This document shows, piece after piece, positions 59,595 through 64,000 of a stretch of 64,000 nt of DNA. The notes beneath the pieces are model-generated. The model was not told where the DNA came from, did not search any database, and saw nothing but the letters and a program-made list of their open reading frames with translations. A program made the translations under genes and the position numbers. Origin of the DNA: Bactrocera neohumeralis (Eukaryota; Arthropoda; Insecta; Diptera; Tephritidae). Numbering within the stretch: position 1 is the stretch's first letter; each line of letters opens with the position of its first letter. The stretch is taken from positions 39,408,839 to 39,472,838 of the forward strand of contig NC_065919.1 in NCBI RefSeq assembly GCF_024586455.1, written 5' to 3'.

Positions 59595-60574
59595 TTAAAA
59601 GTTTTCATATGTAGAGCTTCTCCCAGAGCACGCTTCATTCCAGCAGCTCTGCGAACCATTTGCGACATATGTATGGTACGAGTATGTAGCTTCTATGTAG
59701 CTGTTACAAAGACGTCAGTGTCGTTATGACGCCAGTTGTCACATGGCCTGGATTGACGGTGATAGCCGTATTCGCTATTTCATTCAAAGTTTCCATGGCA
59801 ATCAAATGCATTATGCAACTCTTCAAATGCGAAACGAAGTTGAGGCTATGCACGGATGTTATATGGATTATTTTCTATTTATACTTGGTACCTAATATGC
59901 CATGCAGCACAAACAACTACAGTAGTTTAACTGTTAGCGCCATCATCAGCTTTTCTATGCAATTTGTGATTTGCGTCCTGACTTTTTAGTAATATCAATT
60001 AATTCCTTAATTAAAAGCTTATAATGTTCTGAGAACAATTTGAGATTATAAACCCTTAGGGTTTAAAGTTTCGGCGGCTTATGGCCAGGACCATCCTTTC
60101 AGAAAATCCTGCCCAAATATTAGGGATACGATAAGTGGAAATTTTTGAATTTAACATTTTAGTTAAATGATGACTGAACTTAAGTTTTTCTCCACAAATC
60201 CGTCTATAAATATGTTACGGGCTTCTAAAGAGACTTCAAATCATAAATAAATTAATAAAAATGTGAGTCGAATTATTATTCCTGTAGGAATCTTGTAACA
60301 TCGGTCAAAGGTTATGGTTCTTATTCATGAAACTTTGATCGTTCGCTCAATTTAGTAAAGGGCGCTCGGCACGAAATCCAAAGTATAAAGGAGAATAGAG
60401 TGCAGTTTCAAATGCTTTTATTTAATGTCACATAGCTACTCAGAATATTGAACATCCATTCCTAGAGAACTAAAAACTTTAATAGCTCCTGATGTGCTAG
60501 ATCACTTCAAATCATTCCCCAAAAAAGAAATGAAATGTCTGCTAAATTATAAAGTATTGCCAATTATAATCCAC
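59595..60574. other. unannotated sequence
   Basis: An 87-codon hydrophobic frame at 59726-59989 (plus) could encode two or three membrane segments. It has no recognised relative and no upstream or splice evidence; I do not call it a gene. Confidence 0.35.
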
Positions 60575-60800
60575 GAACAGAAAAACGTCAATTCCGGTTG
60601 CACAGCAGCTATAATACCCTTCACAAATTAATAATATTGCATGCAAGCATTTGATTCCGATTATTCACTTTATATGGGAGCTACATATATGCTATATTGG
60701 TCTGATATAGTCGGTTCCGACCAAATTCGCGTATATGTATATGCAAAGTCAAATTGACATGTCCAAATCGACAAAACTTATATACATACATTTAAAGGGT
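60575..60800 (+). repeat. family A DINE-1-like repeat, degenerate
   Basis: The decayed head ('aaaaacgtcaattccggttg', 'cagctataatacccttcaca') is followed by 'gattccgattattcacttta', 'gctatattggtctgatatag' and 'catgtccaaatcgacaaaac'. Confidence 0.65.
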
Positions 60801-60901
60801 CATGAAAAATCCCTTATTTGAGAATCAATTTTTTTTTGTAAATTGAGATAAATCATTTATTCTTAACTTTTACTGTTTGGCATCTGTAAGCAACTATATT
60901 T

Positions 60902-61260
60902 ACAGCGGCGTAGCTACAACTTCGGGCGCCGGGGGCCAGGATGTTCTGCCGCCCCCCTTTATATACCTACAAAAGTGAATTTTCACAATATATCTTCGAT
61001 ATTAAGTATACAAAATTTAGGAACTAGAAGTCACGCCAATTCTAAAGTTCCAAAATTCTCACAATACGGTTTTTGAGGAAATTTATAGTAAATTTACAAG
61101 ACTTCTTATTAAAAGCCATAGAAAAAACCCATTTTCTCCCTATATCTTGTCCACTTTTGACACAATTTGCAGGAATTTTTGTCCGAATTGGAGTTTTTAA
61201 ATACCATTTTGCCGCCCCCAAACGTTGCGCCCGGGGCGACGGCCCCCTTCGGGTATAAAG
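60902..61260. mobile_element. possible hAT-type terminus, GC-rich
   Basis: CAGCGGCGTAGCTACAAC at 60903, then GGGCGCCGGGGGCC and, at 61210-61250, GCGCCCGGGGCGACGGCCCC, resemble insect hAT-like elements beginning CAGGGGCGTAGCTA. The two GC-rich blocks stand out sharply from the surrounding DNA. No transposase was recognised and the other terminus is uncertain. Confidence 0.45.
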
Positions 61261-62879
61261 TAGTCAAAAACGGACGTACTCAAAGTAACATCAATGACAC
61301 TTGAAGCAATTGGCAAACGTGCAGACTTTTTAATAAGGATAAAGACATCATAAATTACTTATCATATTCCAACACGGAAATACCGAAAGTCGTGGAAAAA
61401 ATAAAAAATCATCGAAAGCAAATCAAAGTGGAAGTGTCGACTGAATCATATTTCCTTCAATTAGATGAATTTATGCAAACTGGTAATATGTTAAGAACAC
61501 GTGACACATTCGAACAGAATACAAATGAGCTTCAACTTTACATATCCACTTGCGGAACGTTAACATAACTTGCGCAAGCAGGAATTCATGCTTCTGGAAA
61601 AGTGTTTTCAAAGCGTGCGGAAGGTCAGCTTGGCAATAAAGGAGGTTATGCGATATTTGTGACTGTGCATCTCCCACTTTCTCTGCTCACAAACAGTTGT
61701 TTGAACGAAAATCTGTTGGATGTAAAATAAATTCAAGGCTACAAACACATACCGATGTGAGACTTTTCTGCACCTTATTTCATTCTTATTCTTTTTTGGA
61801 TTAACATATTTTCTGCTCTTTCTTCCTTCTCTCAGGCCGCGGTGTGAATTTGACTTTCTGTCAACCTCAAATTCATTTTATTTCCCGCCGACAAAATATG
61901 CAAATTAAAATGTGGGGAAATATTTAGAAATTCTATGTGACGTGCCCTTTAAATGGTTACTTCCTTCGAAAGAAGCATTGCATGTGGCATGATGTGAGTA
62001 TGTGCTTTTGCTCAATTATAGCCGAGAATCTAGTAGCTCTAAAAATCGCGCCGAAGAAGCGTTGATATCAACAGTCGAGCGACTTCAAGCACACTTTATT
62101 TGAGTCTTTGATTTATTTGTATACAAAATTTTATGTGAGAATTAATGAAGACGCGCGTACACGTACATTAAGTTTTCCGTTATTTCCCAGTAAATATTTT
62201 TCTGCAAACGCCCCCTGATATTTCCGTTTTTCCCCTGAATAACATGATCCAATGTAAACAAGCATCTGCACAAAAATTTTATCTCCAAAGTTAAAAGGTC
62301 TTAATGAGTTTTTTCGTACAAACCTTGCTTAAAATTTATACGCAGTTAAATTGATGCATCAAAATCTGTATTCATATGGTACACCATGTCGTATGAGCAA
62401 CACAGAATGTTTAAACCACTTATGTACATAAATGCTCAGGTAATTTGATGTATATTTTTAACACGTATAGTATACCTTTTAAATTAATACTTTTAAGAAA
62501 AAATCATTTTATAGACGTAAAATTTTATACATTAACCATTTTTTCAAGGTTCTAAGTTTGTCTTTTTAAAGCAAAAAGTTCAAAAACGTGCAAGAAATAT
62601 CATTTAGGCACGGTTTAAATTGAAAGTTTATAACGATCCAATATTTAAGGTAAAACCCAAACTGTCAGATGCGGCTGCAAAAACAAAACCAACTTGGAAA
62701 ATAACGCGCACCCTAAAGAATATATGCACATATACATACATAGTCCAAACCTACTGACATTGATGGTGAAGATTGACTGTTGGTAAATCAAAGAACTTTT
62801 ATTTTCAATGGGATTTTTAATTTGTGAATACTATTATTTTATGCATTAGACACTAATTTTTGACAAAAAAAAATTAAGA
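61261..62879. other. unannotated AT-rich sequence
   Basis: 61270-61740 may be internal sequence of the element at 60902, but no protein motif supports this. The rest has no recognised feature. Confidence 0.35.
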
Positions 62880-63410
62880 AACGGCTAAGTATGGGTGTAA
62901 CTGATGATCTCTTACTCTAACACGTTGCCAGGATCAAAGTCGTGGAAATACTTTCAGGTGCATTCGATTTGTTGGTTATACGGAGTCAAGTTTTTACCCG
63001 ATTTTATCCATTTTAGTTAGAACCACCAATTTGTTTGGTTGAAGTTGGTGCAGTAGGTTTGGAATAAGTAATTTCACCTTAATGTACCCGATGCCACGCT
63101 CGTCGTCGATTTTGAGAATGGCTCTTATAAAGCCCTTTTGAATCATCCTGGGAGTAGAATTTAGTATCTCTGGCGTATTTAGTTATTAATTTATCGCGCT
63201 TTTAGTAGTTTCTAACAAACCGGTTAGATGGGGAGCGGACGGGATTATAATCTGATTGCATTCATTTTCACACTAGTAGTAGTTTCCCTTTTGCTCACAG
63301 GTGTCCCTTCCTATTGCAATTTCCTGTGCCAAATTACAGTTTTGTATCGCCTTCCTGATCATTTGTATATACATAACTCTTCATCTGACTTGAATTGTTT
63401 AAGACATATT
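62880..63410 (+). repeat. family C Helentron-like repeat, degenerate
   Basis: The decayed head ('aagaaacggctaagtatggg', 'tgtaactgatgatctcttac') is followed by body text matching 17800-18020 ('ttatcgcgcttttagtagtt', 'ggtgtcccttcctattgcaa') and part of the tail ('gatcatttgtatatacataa'). The microsatellite part is deleted. Confidence 0.6.
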
Positions 63411-63489
63411 TTTGAATAAAATAAAAAAATTGTTTAAATTGTTGTTGCTAAAAATTTCAACAGCCAAAATTAAGAACTAAATTAAAGTT

Positions 63490-64000
63490 TATAATTTTTA
63501 AATGTTACTTGTTAAGAGTAGATAAAATAATTTTTTTAATGTGAAGAGTGAGTCTGTTCGATCGAATGTGCTGGAATGAGAATTGAAATCATTTGTTCTA
63601 GAAAATTTTAAAAGTAAGGGTCTAAACTGCCTGGTAGAGCGAGCGGACACGTGAAAATTAATACCAGATAAGAGAGATGGGCTACAGACTGACCCATTCA
63701 TGAGTTTTACTAGAAATATTATACCAATCCCCTACGACTAGCGAGTGTGGGGAGATTTATAAGTTTTAAACGGTTAGTGTAAGGGAGGAGATTTAAACTG
63801 GGATCCCAATGCAAATGATTTAAGGCAAAAAGTAAAAAATGTTTTTGAACGGACTCAAACTTATCAGAATGGACTTGGTAACTAGGGTTCCAAACCACAG
63901 ATGCATACTCAAATATAGGAATCACCAGAGATGTTAAAAGAATTTTTGTGGTAAGCGGATCTCTAAATTCTTTAGACCAACGTTTAACAAACTAAGAGCG
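63490..64000 (-). pseudogene. non-LTR retrotransposon (Jockey/CR1-like) C-terminal end, runs off the window
   Basis: The minus strand reads from the right edge: 'RWSKEFRDPLTTKILLTSLV', 'IPIFEYASVVWNPSYQVHSD', 'KFESVQKHFLLFALNHL', 'NRLKLINLPTLASRRGL' (to about 63720). After a frame change it gives 'NGSVCSPSLLSGINFHVSAR' and 'STRQFRPLLLKFSRTN' (to about 63600). In relatives this follows the RT domain: 'ILEYGSVVWSP', 'RIESVQKKFLRFAL', then a 'NFxVPxRSTR' block near the C-terminus. It differs from the RTE-like and RNase H-bearing families above. Confidence 0.8.

Noticed and set aside
59726..59989. Hydrophobic 87-codon frame resembling a membrane protein
   Set aside because: T-rich DNA readily gives hydrophobic frames; no relative or gene context supports it.

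Overview
The window looks like euchromatic, AT-rich DNA of a higher dipteran, most likely a tephritid fruit fly (Bactrocera/Zeugodacus/Ceratitis type; this is inference). The evidence is one exon of a fly-type GAF-domain cyclic nucleotide phosphodiesterase, abundant DINE-1/Helentron-like repeats resembling those of Drosophila, and Tc1, mariner, piggyBac, hAT and RTE-type elements with fly-like sequence. There are no operons, bacterial genes, CRISPR arrays or tRNA/rRNA genes that I can recognise.

Host gene content is very low. The only well-supported host coding segment is the N-terminal exon of a Pde6-like gene on the minus strand (3268-4086), ending in a consensus splice donor. Everything to its left is probably intron. 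A speculative non-coding 5' exon of the same gene lies at 32657-32796, which would make much of the window a very large 5' intron.

The rest is a palimpsest of transposable elements. Three non-autonomous DINE-1/Helentron-like repeat types are used here as working names. Family A has a GAAGTTAACG hairpin end and a GGGTATA end. Family B is about 1.05 kb, with TATACTCTCGCA subterminal inverted repeats and a GGAC microsatellite. Family C is a longer, older relative of B sharing its ends. Inserted into or beside them are a Tc1 remnant (518-1068), a foldback-type element with a 9-bp target duplication (1158-1590), four mariner copies (7266, 12685, 26330, 43157), hAT remnants (10820, 28375, perhaps 60902), six fragments of one RTE-like non-LTR family (17131, 21485, 34085, 42190, 53510, 57853), a long-TIR MITE with a 10-bp duplication (25137-25748), a Helitron Rep-coding remnant (40200-40908), two other IS630-superfamily transposase remnants (47930, 57476), and non-LTR remnants at 50660 and at the right edge.

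The best-preserved element is a 2505-bp piggyBac (29157-31661) flanked by TTAA and inserted inside a family A repeat. Its transposase is complete from start to stop except for one frameshift. It also appears to contain a 51-bp in-frame intron, and four CCATATATGG-type palindromes lie near its ends. Two nearly identical family B copies, in the same orientation about 4 kb apart (54202 and 58538), and a third at 19511, suggest fairly recent activity of that family.
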